Assembly: GCF_026153355.1 (NCBI RefSeq)
Contig: NZ_CP110636.1
Span: 1,922,001 to 1,986,000 of the forward strand
Reading direction: 5' to 3'
Length of the DNA: 64,000 nucleotides
DNA from: Streptomyces endophytica
Lineage (GTDB): Bacteria > Actinomycetota > Actinomycetes > Streptomycetales > Streptomycetaceae
Shown: positions 1-7,701 of the stretch, piece by piece
How positions within the stretch are numbered: the first letter of the stretch is position 1
How the letters are laid out: each line of letters starts with the position of its first letter
Made by a program: the position numbers and the translations under genes
Notes under the pieces: generated by a model
The model's input: only the letters and a program-made list of their open reading frames with translations
Database searches by the model: none
What the model was told of the DNA's origin: nothing

Positions 1-379
1 GTTGGGCGCCACCCGGGAATCGCCGGACGACCTGGCTCCGTACGTCGCCGCCTACACGGCACTGGCCGCCGACCCGAACCAGCACCTGATCGTCGCGGCG
101 CGCGAAGGACGGACGATCGGAACGCTCCAGCTCACGGTCATCCCCGGGCTGTCCCGGCGCGGCGCCACCCGGTCGATCGTCGAGGGCGTACGCGTCCACC
201 GCGAGGGACGCGGCAGCGGCCTCGGCACCCAGCTCATCGAGTGGGCCATCGCCGAATCACGCGCGCTGGGCTGCGGGATGGTGCAACTGACCTCTGACGC
301 CACCCGCGTCGATGCCCACCGCTTCTACGAGCGCCTCGGCTTCGAGGCCTCCCACCTGGGATTCAAGCTGATGCTCTGA
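1..379 (+). CDS. GNAT-family N-acetyltransferase, 5' end cut by window edge
   Basis: The C-terminal 125 or so residues of a GCN5-related acyltransferase. The acetyl-CoA pyrophosphate-binding motif is visible in the stretch VHREGRGSGLGTQLIEWA (residues about 63-80 of the visible part), and the family's end motif follows as AHRFYERLGFEASHLGFK. The substrate cannot be read. A TTG at position 2 could act as a start, but the protein would then lack the first strand and helix of the fold, so the true start is probably outside the window. The stop is 14 bases from the end of the convergent TetR gene. Confidence 0.8.
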   Translation, partial: LGATRESPDDLAPYVAAYTALAADPNQHLIVAAREGRTIGTLQLTVIPGLSRRGATRSIVEGVRVHREGRGSGLGTQLIEWAIAESRALGCGMVQLTSDATRVDAHRFYERLGFEASHLGFKLML

Positions 380-392
380 ACGGGGGACGGGG

Positions 393-1151
393 TCACATCC
401 GCCGGGTGCGGCCCCTTGCCCGGTGTGCCCGCTGCCGGCAGGCCCCGCCGCAGTAGCGCGCGGGTCGGCCGGTGCGCGCGGGTTCGATCACCGTCCCGCA
501 CTCCACACAGCACGTTTCGTTACGCTTTCCGGGCGAACCAGGCAGTTTCGTTACGGTGTCATGGGTGCGCAGCGCATCACACATCAGCGCCGTCATCCGG
601 CCCGGCGCCCCGCCGTCCGTGTCCGATCCGGACCGGGCCTGCTCCATGGAGAGACAGCCCACCAGCAGCGCCTTGAGGTCGGCGATCCCGACGTCCAGCC
701 GTACCTTGCCGGCGAGTTGGGCTCTGGTGAGCAAGGATTCCAGCGCCTCGTCGAAGTCCCGCCCGGCCTCCGGTGACGGCGCGAAGCGTCCCGTGCCGGC
801 CGCCTCCAGCGCGTCACACAGCGCCTTGTTCCGTGACGCGAGGCGCACCACCGAGGACAGGTAGCGGAAGAAGACCTCGCCGGGGTCGTCGACATCCACC
901 AAGTCCCTTGCGGTGTCCGTGAAGAGCTCGATCCGCTCGACTACGGCTGCCCTGAACAGGGCTTCCTTGGAAGGGAAATGGCGGTAGACGGTGCCCGCGC
1001 CGACCCCTGCCCGGCGGGCGATCTCGCCGAGCGGCACCCCCAACCCCTGTTCCTCGAAGGCCGATCGGGCCGCCTGGAGCACGAGCGCCCTGTTGCGCCG
1101 TGCATCAGAGCGCGCGGGCGCATGACCGCGCCGGGCACCACCCTCCGCCAT
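393..1151 (-). CDS. TetR-family regulator with C-terminal Cys-rich (zinc-ribbon-like) tail
   Basis: 252 residues. The N-terminal TetR helix-turn-helix is clear: GEIARRAGVGAGTVYRHF followed by PSKEALF, at about residues 42-66. The middle is a variable ligand/dimer domain. Unusual for the family, the last 40 residues carry C214, C215, C218, C234 and C238 in a CxxC...YCxxxC pattern followed by RQRAHRARGR, a basic segment resembling short zinc-ribbon tails with 'YC..AC..RA.R'. No target gene is evident: the upstream neighbour is a 500-base non-coding stretch and the downstream neighbour is convergent. TetR assignment is firm; metal binding by the tail is inference. Confidence 0.85.
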   Translation of the reverse strand: MAEGGARRGHAPARSDARRNRALVLQAARSAFEEQGLGVPLGEIARRAGVGAGTVYRHFPSKEALFRAAVVERIELFTDTARDLVDVDDPGEVFFRYLSSVVRLASRNKALCDALEAAGTGRFAPSPEAGRDFDEALESLLTRAQLAGKVRLDVGIADLKALLVGCLSMEQARSGSDTDGGAPGRMTALMCDALRTHDTVTKLPGSPGKRNETCCVECGTVIEPARTGRPARYCGGACRQRAHRARGRTRRM

Positions 1152-1289
1152 CGCCGGACCTCCCGCAGACCATGCCCCATCGGTTCGCGCGCCCCCGCAC
1201 TACCAAGCGGGTCGCTCGTTCCGATTCTATGAGAGCGTTTGGACATGATCGTTAAGGGACTCACGGCGAGCTGCCGGGGAGGGGGCGCG

Positions 1290-1352
1290 GTCGAGCACAC
1301 AAGCCGGGCTGTCGAGCACACAAGCCGGGGCTGTCGAGCACACGAGCCGGGC
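1290..1352. repeat. Three tandem copies of a 22-bp repeat
   Basis: The unit GTCGAGCACACAAGCCGGG plus 2-3 bases occurs at about 1290-1309, 1311-1330 and 1333-1352. The third copy has one A-to-G change (CACGAGCC) and spacing varies by one base. It lies about 140 bases upstream of the leftward TetR gene start, so it could be an operator array or simple repeat expansion; the sequence alone does not decide. Confidence 0.75.
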
Positions 1353-1596
1353 CGGAGCATGAGTCAGAGCCACCGGACGTTGCCGGGGGAACCTTCAGCG
1401 CGTCGGGGATCTTCAGCATTCAGCCTGCCGCCAGCGCATCTGACGCGCCACCGGAGTACACCCGGTCGGGTCGGTCTCCCCGTCCGCACACAGAAGGGCG
1501 CAGACCCCAACTGCCCTCCTGCGAAGGGAACTTGGCAAACAAAAATGGGCCCTTGAGGAGCACTTCGGCGACCTCGGGGCCCGAGCGAGTGAGCTG

Positions 1597-1610
1597 GTTT
1601 CACGTGAAAC
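1597..1610. promoter_or_regulatory. parS site (ParB-binding)
   Basis: Exact GTTTCACGTGAAAC. It is 31 bases from the next parS, in non-coding DNA. Confidence 0.93.
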
Positions 1611-1627
1611 GGCGGTGCATGGCGCAT

Positions 1628-1669
1628 CCGCCTGGGGTCGTGTTTCACGTGAAACACGACCCCAGGCGG
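1628..1669. terminator. 42-bp perfect palindrome: terminator-like hairpin with parS (1642-1655) at its centre
   Basis: Every base from 1628 to 1669 pairs about the centre 1648/1649. The central 16 bases are TGTTTCACGTGAAACA, an ideal parS; the outer 13 bases on each side (CCGCCTGGGGTCG and its complement) extend the stem. It begins 6 bases beyond the stop of the leftward aminotransferase gene, the place for a transcription terminator. Terminator function is inferred from position and stem strength; there is no T-tract. Confidence 0.75.
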
Positions 1670-1675
1670 CACCCC

Positions 1676-2821
1676 TCAGCCGGTGAACACCCCGTCCCAT
1701 GCCTCGCCCGCCGCAACGGCCGCGCCCTCGGCATCCACCGAGACGCCCAGCGCACGGAGCCCGCCGGCCAGCGCCACCAGCGAGGCCCTGACCACGGCAA
1801 GGTCGGCGGCACGGCCGTAGTGGTTCACCCGGATCATCTCCTTGGCCAGCGTTCCCGCCGCGGCCTGCACGGGTACCGCTCCGTCCACCGCGAGTGCGGC
1901 GGCCACGATCTCCCGTGCGTCGACTCCCACAGGCGCGCGCAGGGTTGTCGCCGCCGGCGCCGCGTCCTCGTCACGCACGACGTACGGAGTCAGCTCCCCC
2001 AGGGCCCCTACGCCGGCCCGGGTCGCCGCTGCGGCCGCCCGGTGCCGAGTGATGACCGCGTCCAGCCCTTCCGCCTCGATACGGTCCGCCGCCTGCTCCA
2101 GCGCGAGCATCTCCAGCTGGGCCGGCGCGTGCGGCAGGGCCGTACGACCGCCGTCGAGCCAGCGTTCCTTCCAGTCCAGCAGCGACAGGTACGAACGCCT
2201 CGGGGCCTGCTCATTGGCGGCGATCCGCTCCCACGCCCGGGCGCTGACCGAGGCCACGGATACTCCGGCGGGCCCGGCCAGCGCCTTCTGCCCGCCGATG
2301 ACGCACAGGTCCACGCCCCACTCATCGGTCAACAGCGGCTCGGCACCGACCGAAGCGACCGCGTCCAGCATCAGCAGCGCGCCGTGCTCCCGCACCACGG
2401 CACCGATCTCGGCGACGGGGTTGGTGTTGCCGGTGGCCGCCTCGGCGTGCACCAGGCTCACGAAGTCGATCTCGGGGCGCTCACGCAGCGCCTCGGCCAC
2501 CTGACGCGGGTCGACCGCCCCGGTGAAGGGTGCGGAGAGGGTGACCACCTCGGCGCCGCAGGAACGCAGCCAACCGCCGAAGGTCTCCCCGTAGGGACCG
2601 GTGATGATGTTGAGGGCGGTGCTGCCAGGCCGTACGGCGGACCGGATGCAGGCCTCCAGCGGCAGCAGCGCCTCGCCCTGCATCGTCACGACGTCGCAGC
2701 GGGTGCGCATCAGCGCGGCGACCTTGTCCTCGATGCGCGCGAAGTGGGCCGCGGTGAGCGGCGGCTGGTCGAGCAGGTCGGGGGCGGCGGTGTTCGCGGT
2801 CGGATCAGACACGGCAGACAT
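1676..2821 (-). CDS. Class V PLP-dependent aminotransferase (alanine-glyoxylate type)
   Basis: 381 residues, full length for the fold-type I class V family that includes alanine/serine-glyoxylate and ureidoglycine-glyoxylate aminotransferases. The PLP Schiff-base lysine is K179 in GGQKALAGPAG. HAEAATG (125-131) and the PLP-nitrogen aspartate in LMLDAVASVGAEP (D153) are in the expected order, and the NIITGPYGETFG segment (71-82) contributes to the phosphate cup. Substrate cannot be fixed from sequence. No purine-catabolism genes adjoin it to support a ureidoglycine role. It appears monocistronic and ends at the parS palindrome. Confidence 0.85.
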   Translation of the reverse strand: MSAVSDPTANTAAPDLLDQPPLTAAHFARIEDKVAALMRTRCDVVTMQGEALLPLEACIRSAVRPGSTALNIITGPYGETFGGWLRSCGAEVVTLSAPFTGAVDPRQVAEALRERPEIDFVSLVHAEAATGNTNPVAEIGAVVREHGALLMLDAVASVGAEPLLTDEWGVDLCVIGGQKALAGPAGVSVASVSARAWERIAANEQAPRRSYLSLLDWKERWLDGGRTALPHAPAQLEMLALEQAADRIEAEGLDAVITRHRAAAAATRAGVGALGELTPYVVRDEDAAPAATTLRAPVGVDAREIVAAALAVDGAVPVQAAAGTLAKEMIRVNHYGRAADLAVVRASLVALAGGLRALGVSVDAEGAAVAAGEAWDGVFTG

Positions 2822-2913
2822 GGGGCCTTCCAGCGGTAGCGAGCCGCCTCGGCGCGGCTCCTGACATCAGATTCGACTGTACGTCCGGAGTCCGCGCCGC
2901 CGCTTTACGGGCG

Positions 2914-4376
2914 TCAGACCCGCCAGCCCTCCGGGTCCACTCCGCCGGGCACCGGTTCCGACGGCTCGTAGGGGCCGCGGGTGAAGACGAAGGTGCCCAG
3001 GTCGAGATGGCTGACCGCGCCCTGCTCGTTCCGCACCACCCGCAGCGTCTCGCCCGCGTAGTAGCCGTCCAGGCCGGTCCAGGTGCCGTCGTCCTCGGCA
3101 CGGAACCGCGAGCCCCGTCCCGTCCCGGACAGCGGGGCGAGTTCCAGCTCGCGGTCGGCTCGCAGCCGCAACGCATGTGGGTTCGCGCCCCAGTACCAGG
3201 GCCCTGTCAGCGCCAGCAGCTCCGGATCCAGCGGTCCGGACAGCGGGCGCCAGGGCTCGGGGATCCGTGGTTCGTGTGCGGTCACGATTCCGGCGAGCTC
3301 GGCCGCGATGGTGGGGACCGCAGGACCCGAGGTGCAGTTCGCCAGCACGATCGCCGCCACGTCCTCCTCCGGGTCGGTCCACAGTGTCGCCAGGAACCCG
3401 GGCATCGAGCCGGTGTGCCCGGCCAGCCGACGCCCTCCCCGGCGTACGAGCTGGAGCCCCAGCCCGTACCCGGCGTCCCAGCCGTTCTCCTCCGGCGGCA
3501 CCGCGGGCGTGCGCATCTCGGCCACGGTCGACGCGCTCAGCACCCGGGCGTCACCGCGCAGCAGGAAGGCCGCCCAGCGGCACAGGTCGTCCGGTGTCGA
3601 CCACAACTGCCCTGCCGGAGCCATCAGTCCGGTGTCGTGGGCGGGTTCGGGCAGCAGCGCATCGGCCCACGGATGCACCGCCCAGCCGTTCGCGTGGGGC
3701 GCCTGGGGATCGAGCGTCGTACGGACCATGCCCAGGGCTGGAGGACCTCGCCCCGCAGTACCTCGTACCAGGGCATGCCGCCCCGAAGCCGTTCGACGAC
3801 GGCGCCGAGCAGGGCGTATCCCGGGTTGGAGTAGTGGTGGCGACGCCCCGCCGCGAGCCGCTGCGGGCGGTCATCGAACAGATCGGCCGGCTCGGGGCGA
3901 AGCTCACCCGCGGTCCGCTCCCACCACGGGCCACGTGGCTCGGCCGTCAATCCCGAGGAGTGGGACAGGAGTTGGGCGAACGTCGCCTCAGGGATCGGGG
4001 TGCCCTTGAGGTGCTTGCCCACGGGATCGTCCAGACGCAGCAGCCCTTCGTCGCGGAGCCGCATCACGAGGACGGCGATCAGCGTTTTGGTGAGCGAGCC
4101 GATCCGGTATTGGACATCGCCGTGCGGCGCCGCCCCCTCGACCGAGCCCCGGCTCCCCATCCAGACCGGTCGTCCCTCGCGCACCACCGCACCCACCATC
4201 GAAGGCGCCCGCCCCTCGGTCTGCCCGACGGCCAGTCGGCGCAGCAACGCCCGCCGCGTCTGGGGCAACAGCTCCGTGAACGCCGCAGAGGTCTCGGCCC
4301 ACACCGGCTCCCCGCCCACCGGCCGGGGACCGTCCGCTACGGGCTCAGGCGACTCCGCGGACTGGGTGATGGTCAT
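2914..4376 (-). CDS. Beta-lactamase-fold serine hydrolase (class C / DD-peptidase type), apparent frameshift
   Basis: About 487 residues once one base is restored. The active-site SxxK is SLTK (S94-K97 in IGSLTKT), the YxN motif is YSN in HHYSNPGYALLG, and the third motif is HTG in AGHTGSMPGF, the pattern of serine beta-lactamases, esterases and D-aminopeptidases of this fold. No signal peptide is seen, which favours a cytoplasmic esterase or peptidase over a periplasmic beta-lactamase. The frame breaks near 3735-3737, where EVLQP should continue as LGMVRTTLD; adding one C to the CCC run on the coding strand (GGG as printed) restores it. The start is the ATG at 4376. A C-terminal domain of about 100 residues follows the catalytic part. 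Confidence 0.75.
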
Positions 4377-4427
4377 GGTGCGCTCCTCAACGGCAGGTCC
4401 AACTCGGCCGGCCCCTATCCTCACCTC

Positions 4428-5204
4428 TCACCGCAGCGCCGTCGCCCCGACAACCGCACCCAGTTCGGTCTGCTCGTCCGCCGGCAGCCAACGCGCCGCA
4501 TGCACCATGTGCAGCGCGGACCGGAGCCGTACGCGGTCCGCTTCCGTTCCGAGGTGGCCGAGGTACGCCGGGAGCGTCAGCCCCAGCGCCTTGAGGTCGG
4601 CCCGCGCACACCAACGCGCCAACAGTTCCTGGATGCGTCCGTCGAGCTCGGCATCGAGGGGCTGGAGCGCCGCGGCACTGGGCAGCGTGGGGACGTCGGA
4701 CACTTCGGCGGGCACCGCGTCGGCCGTCGCCCGCAGCCCTTCCGCGATCGCGAAACGGTTCCAGTCGCCGTACTGGCCGTGGTGGTCGTAGTGGTCACAT
4801 TGGCCGTGTCGATCGTGCCGGCCTCCGGCCGCGTCACACACCGACTCCGCTGCCCGCAGGAAGTAGTGGTGAGCGAGCGCGCGGCGGCCGAGCCGGCGAT
4901 AGGCGTGGGCCATGTTCAGATACAGCGAGGGATAGAACTCCCGCACGCGCTCATCCGCGACGCGATCGGCGCGGTCAAGACACTCCTGGTTCCACCGCAG
5001 CGTCTCCTCCGCCGACTTCTGGTGCCGCGCGAGGTAGTGCGCGGCGATGCATGCCTCATAGTCGTCGGCGGCGATGTCCCAGGCCTGCTGGAAGAGTTCG
5101 CGCGCGGCTTCCGCCCGCCCCTCCGCCTCGGCCTGCATCCCTTCCCCGCACAACCGCACCACGGGCAGCTCCGGATCCATCGGTCGGCACCCCTCCTCCG
5201 TCAT
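4428..5204 (-). CDS. TPR-like helical-repeat protein with a His-rich insert
   Basis: 258 residues, alpha-helical. TPR-like spacing is seen at residues 26-60 (EAEGRAEAARELFQQAWDIA) and 93-122 (LYLNMAHAYRRLGRRALAHH). A short insert at 129-146 is rich in His and Tyr (H130, H133, C136, H138, H141, H142), which could bind metal. I do not recognise a named family and no enzymatic motif is seen. Its ATG overlaps the stop of the upstream MerR-clamp gene by four bases (ATGA), so the two are almost certainly one transcript and translationally coupled. That suggests the TPR protein works with, or responds to, the fusion regulator. Confidence 0.7.
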   Translation of the reverse strand: MTEEGCRPMDPELPVVRLCGEGMQAEAEGRAEAARELFQQAWDIAADDYEACIAAHYLARHQKSAEETLRWNQECLDRADRVADERVREFYPSLYLNMAHAYRRLGRRALAHHYFLRAAESVCDAAGGRHDRHGQCDHYDHHGQYGDWNRFAIAEGLRATADAVPAEVSDVPTLPSAAALQPLDAELDGRIQELLARWCARADLKALGLTLPAYLGHLGTEADRVRLRSALHMVHAARWLPADEQTELGAVVGATALR

Positions 5205-6478
5205 CGCCGGCCCCCGGCACCGCGTACAGGCATCACCAGCGTCGTGAAACTTCCCTGGTCGGCGGAGCGGACCACGACCGGCCGGTCCGCCGAGACGATC
5301 TCCATCAGCACATCCGGCCCCACTCCGGCTTCCAACGCAGGCACAAGGACCGCTGGGTCGAAGGCGATACGCAGTGCTCTTCCCGTGAGGACGGCCTTCA
5401 GCCGGACGGGCTGCCTGTCCCCGCCCGCCACCTCCAGCATCGGCACGGCCTCTGGGTCGGCTTCCGCGGTTTCACGTGAAACATCGACCAATCCGTCGCG
5501 TGTTTCACGTGAAACGGCCCGCTGCCTCCCCTCGGCCTCGCACTTGGCCCTGGAAGGGACCGACAACGACACCACCCCCGACCGCCCCGCTACCGCGTCC
5601 CTCAGCCCCACCCGGTCCACAATCAGTCGCTGCCGCTCCGCTGCCAGGTCCTCCAGCACCATCCGGTAATCCGGAAACCTCGCCGCGCCCTTCGCCAGGT
5701 GCCCTTCAGCGGACCCACCACCCGCGGTGCCAACGGGCTCCGGCACCTCGCGCCAGTCCCCTACGTTCGCTCCGTTCGCTCCGCTCCGCAGTCGTACGCC
5801 CGCCGTCTCCCCATCACATTCCACGTCCACCGACACCTGCCGTACGGCCCATTCCGCCAGGCTCCGGGCAGCGTCCGCACCGATGAGGACCTGCCGCGGC
5901 CCGCCCGCGAACTCCTCCGGCCGCAGCACGCGTACCGCCAGCCGATAACGGTCGGTCGCGATCAACCTCACCTCACCGTCGGCGAGTTCGAGCGCCACAC
6001 AGCCCAGTACGGGCATTTCCTGAGCGGTCGCGCCCCTCGCGGCCGCCGGTGCCACCTGCCGTACGGCGCTGGCGAGCTCGGCACCGCCCACCCGCGCCCG
6101 CGCCCAGCCGTTGCCGTCCGTTGCCTCACCAGGCACCCCGCCGGGCGCCTCGCGCAGAAACCCCGCCACCACCGCATGCGCCTCATCGGCCGTCCGCCGC
6201 ATCCGTTCCAGATGGTCACGGAGGACCTCCCGAGCCGCCTCCTGCGGACCGTCCAGGACCACCGCGACATCGACCAGCGGCAGCCCCGCCTCCCGCAGAC
6301 GGCGCAGCCGCACCGCCCGCGCCGCCTGTTCCGCGGCATAACGCCGATAGCCCGTCGCGCCGTCCACCTGGTCCGGCCGCAGCACCCCGCAGTCGTCGTA
6401 GAACCGCAGGGCGCTCGGCGCCAGGCCCACCTGCCGCGCGAACGCGCCGATGCTCAACAGCTCGCCGGTGTCGTCCAT
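5201..6478 (-). CDS. MerR-type regulator fused to a sliding-clamp (DnaN-like) domain
   Basis: 425 residues. Residues 8-75 are a MerR DNA-binding domain (IGAFARQVGLAPSALRFYDD, then GYRRY), and 76-110 form the dimer helix. From about 132 the protein matches the beta clamp encoded at 47762 in this window. ELASAVRQVAPAAARG aligns with clamp domain 2, ATDRYRLAVRV (174-184) with STDRYRFAVRE, FPDYRMV (268-274) with the LPKYRTL segment opening domain 3, and IAFDPAVLVPALEAG and LVMPVRG (415-420) with the clamp C-terminus. Clamp domain 1 is missing, replaced by the MerR part. Two parS sites in frame encode VSRET at 322-326 and 333-337, in a loop of domain 3. The start is ATG 6478, supported by a MerR-type promoter directly upstream. 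Effector and targets are unknown. Confidence 0.8.
   Translation of the reverse strand: MDDTGELLSIGAFARQVGLAPSALRFYDDCGVLRPDQVDGATGYRRYAAEQAARAVRLRRLREAGLPLVDVAVVLDGPQEAAREVLRDHLERMRRTADEAHAVVAGFLREAPGGVPGEATDGNGWARARVGGAELASAVRQVAPAAARGATAQEMPVLGCVALELADGEVRLIATDRYRLAVRVLRPEEFAGGPRQVLIGADAARSLAEWAVRQVSVDVECDGETAGVRLRSGANGANVGDWREVPEPVGTAGGGSAEGHLAKGAARFPDYRMVLEDLAAERQRLIVDRVGLRDAVAGRSGVVSLSVPSRAKCEAEGRQRAVSRETRDGLVDVSRETAEADPEAVPMLEVAGGDRQPVRLKAVLTGRALRIAFDPAVLVPALEAGVGPDVLMEIVSADRPVVVRSADQGSFTTLVMPVRGAGGRR
5469..5482. promoter_or_regulatory. parS site inside the MerR-clamp gene
   Basis: Exact GTTTCACGTGAAAC, read in frame as VSRET (residues 333-337). Confidence 0.93.
5502..5515. promoter_or_regulatory. 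parS site inside the MerR-clamp gene
   Basis: Exact GTTTCACGTGAAAC, read in frame as VSRET (residues 322-326). Centre-to-centre distance to the neighbouring site is 33 bases, three helical turns. Confidence 0.93.
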
Positions 6479-6520
6479 GCACGCGATTCTGGAGCTTCGA
6501 CCAACCTGAAGGTCAACGCC
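6479..6520 (-). promoter_or_regulatory. MerR-type promoter/operator of the fusion regulator
   Basis: On the minus strand a TTGACC box (6516-6511) and a CAGAAT box (6491-6486) are separated by 19 bases, the long spacer typical of MerR-activated promoters. The spacer carries a GACC...GGTC dyad (6514-6511 and 6502-6499). The -10 box lies 7 bases from the ATG at 6478, so the transcript is probably leaderless. Autoregulation is inferred from this layout. Confidence 0.6.
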
Positions 6521-6562
6521 CGGCCTCGGTCCCACGGATCTCCGGACCCTGCCGGGGCCGCC

Positions 6563-7603
6563 TCATGCCGGCACCCCAGCGGTCGCCAGCCGGGCGAGGG
6601 CAACCGCCTCATCGCTGCCCGCCTCGGCGCTGAACACATGCACCACGAGGCCCGTCTCACCCGGTGCGGTCGGCACGTGCAGCGTCTCGTAGTCCAGGGT
6701 GAGCAGGCCGGCCACCGGGTGCCGCAGTCGCTTGCGTCCGGAGCCGCACATCACTACCTCACCGCTGTCCCAGATCCGTCGGAACTCGGCGCTGTGCGTG
6801 GACAGTTCGGTGATGAGCGCGGCCAGTTCCCCGTCCTCGGGGTAACGGCCTGCGGCGACCCGCAACTGGCCCACGGCCTCCGCTGCCCTGTCCGGCCACT
6901 CGGGATGGAGCTCCTGGGACGCGGGGTCGCGGAAGAGGAATCGGGCGTTGTTCCGGTCGCGCCGTTCCGGGTCGGCCAGGCCACCGATCAGCTCGGACCC
7001 CAGGTCATTCCACGCCACCACGTCGAGGCGATGGTTCGTCGCGAAAGCCGGGAGGCCGCCCATGGCGTCCAGCATCCGCTGCAGCACGGGGCTGACCCGG
7101 GCCACGGGCGCGGGGCCCCGCCGGGCATCGGCCAGCGTGGCGAGGTGCCTGCGCTCCGCCCCGTCGAGGCCGAGCGCGTCGGCGAGGGCGTCCAGCACCT
7201 CGGGGGACGGCTGGGTGTTGCGGCCCTGTTCGAGGCGCACGTAATAGTCCACGCTGATCCCCGCGAGCTGGGCCAACTCCTCACGGCGCAGCCCCCGCAC
7301 CCGGCGCCGACGGCCGCCGGCGAGCCCGACGTCCTCCGGCGCCACCCGCCCCCGGCGGGCCCGCAGAAAACTGCCGAGCGCCCGCCGGGTGTCCCCGACC
7401 CCGTCGATGCGGTCGTCGACGCGGTCGCCTACGCGGTCGTCGATGCGGTCGAGCCCGCCGCCGTCACCGGCCCGGTTCCCGATCCCGGCCCCGTTCGCGG
7501 TCATGACCCCGTTCCCGGCCGCGGGCTCGGTCCGATGGCCTGTCCCGTGGCCCGTCCCGTTGCCCCCGCCGCCTGTCTGCTCGATGTGGTCCGCACCGTC
7601 CAT
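6563..7603 (-). CDS. Helix-turn-helix regulator with MmyB-like ligand-binding domain
   Basis: Up to 346 residues. An Xre-type helix-turn-helix (LRREELAQLAGISVDYYVRLEQGRN) is followed at once by the MmyB-like PAS-type domain common in Streptomyces (ATNHRLDVVAWNDLGSELIG ... LTLDYETLHVP). Such proteins often repress a divergent oxidoreductase gene, and here a flavodoxin-fold oxidoreductase is transcribed away from a shared gap of about 100 bases. The first 70 or so residues of the longest frame are low-complexity (repeats of DDRxxDRV) and unlike family members. The true start is therefore probably an internal codon just before GDTRRALGSFLRARRG. Confidence 0.82.
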   Translation of the reverse strand: MDGADHIEQTGGGGNGTGHGTGHRTEPAAGNGVMTANGAGIGNRAGDGGGLDRIDDRVGDRVDDRIDGVGDTRRALGSFLRARRGRVAPEDVGLAGGRRRRVRGLRREELAQLAGISVDYYVRLEQGRNTQPSPEVLDALADALGLDGAERRHLATLADARRGPAPVARVSPVLQRMLDAMGGLPAFATNHRLDVVAWNDLGSELIGGLADPERRDRNNARFLFRDPASQELHPEWPDRAAEAVGQLRVAAGRYPEDGELAALITELSTHSAEFRRIWDSGEVVMCGSGRKRLRHPVAGLLTLDYETLHVPTAPGETGLVVHVFSAEAGSDEAVALARLATAGVPA

Positions 7604-7701
7604 GCGGTCAAGTATGGGTGGCCCTCGCGTTACCAGGATTGCCGTTCCGGCGGTTGAAGCGGGTTCTGGTTAGCCGGCCGCGCACGGGAGAACGTGGCCG
7701 C

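Larger units (their letters stand above)
1152..1675. other. Intergenic region with a 22-bp tandem repeat and two parS sites
   Basis: No convincing gene in 524 bases. It should contain the promoter of the leftward TetR gene near 1152-1250. It also holds three copies of a 22-base direct repeat (1290-1352), a parS at 1597-1610 and a second parS in a 42-base palindrome at 1628-1669. The rest shows nothing recognisable. Confidence 0.6.

Noticed and set aside
1532..2839. Open frame of 435 residues opposite the aminotransferase
   Set aside because: Mirror of a well-supported gene; starts through the parS sites with Arg/Gly/His-rich composition.
3177..5669. Open frame of 830 residues on the + strand
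   Set aside because: It runs opposite the beta-lactamase, TPR and MerR-clamp genes, and its translation is Arg/Pro/Ala-rich shadow sequence.
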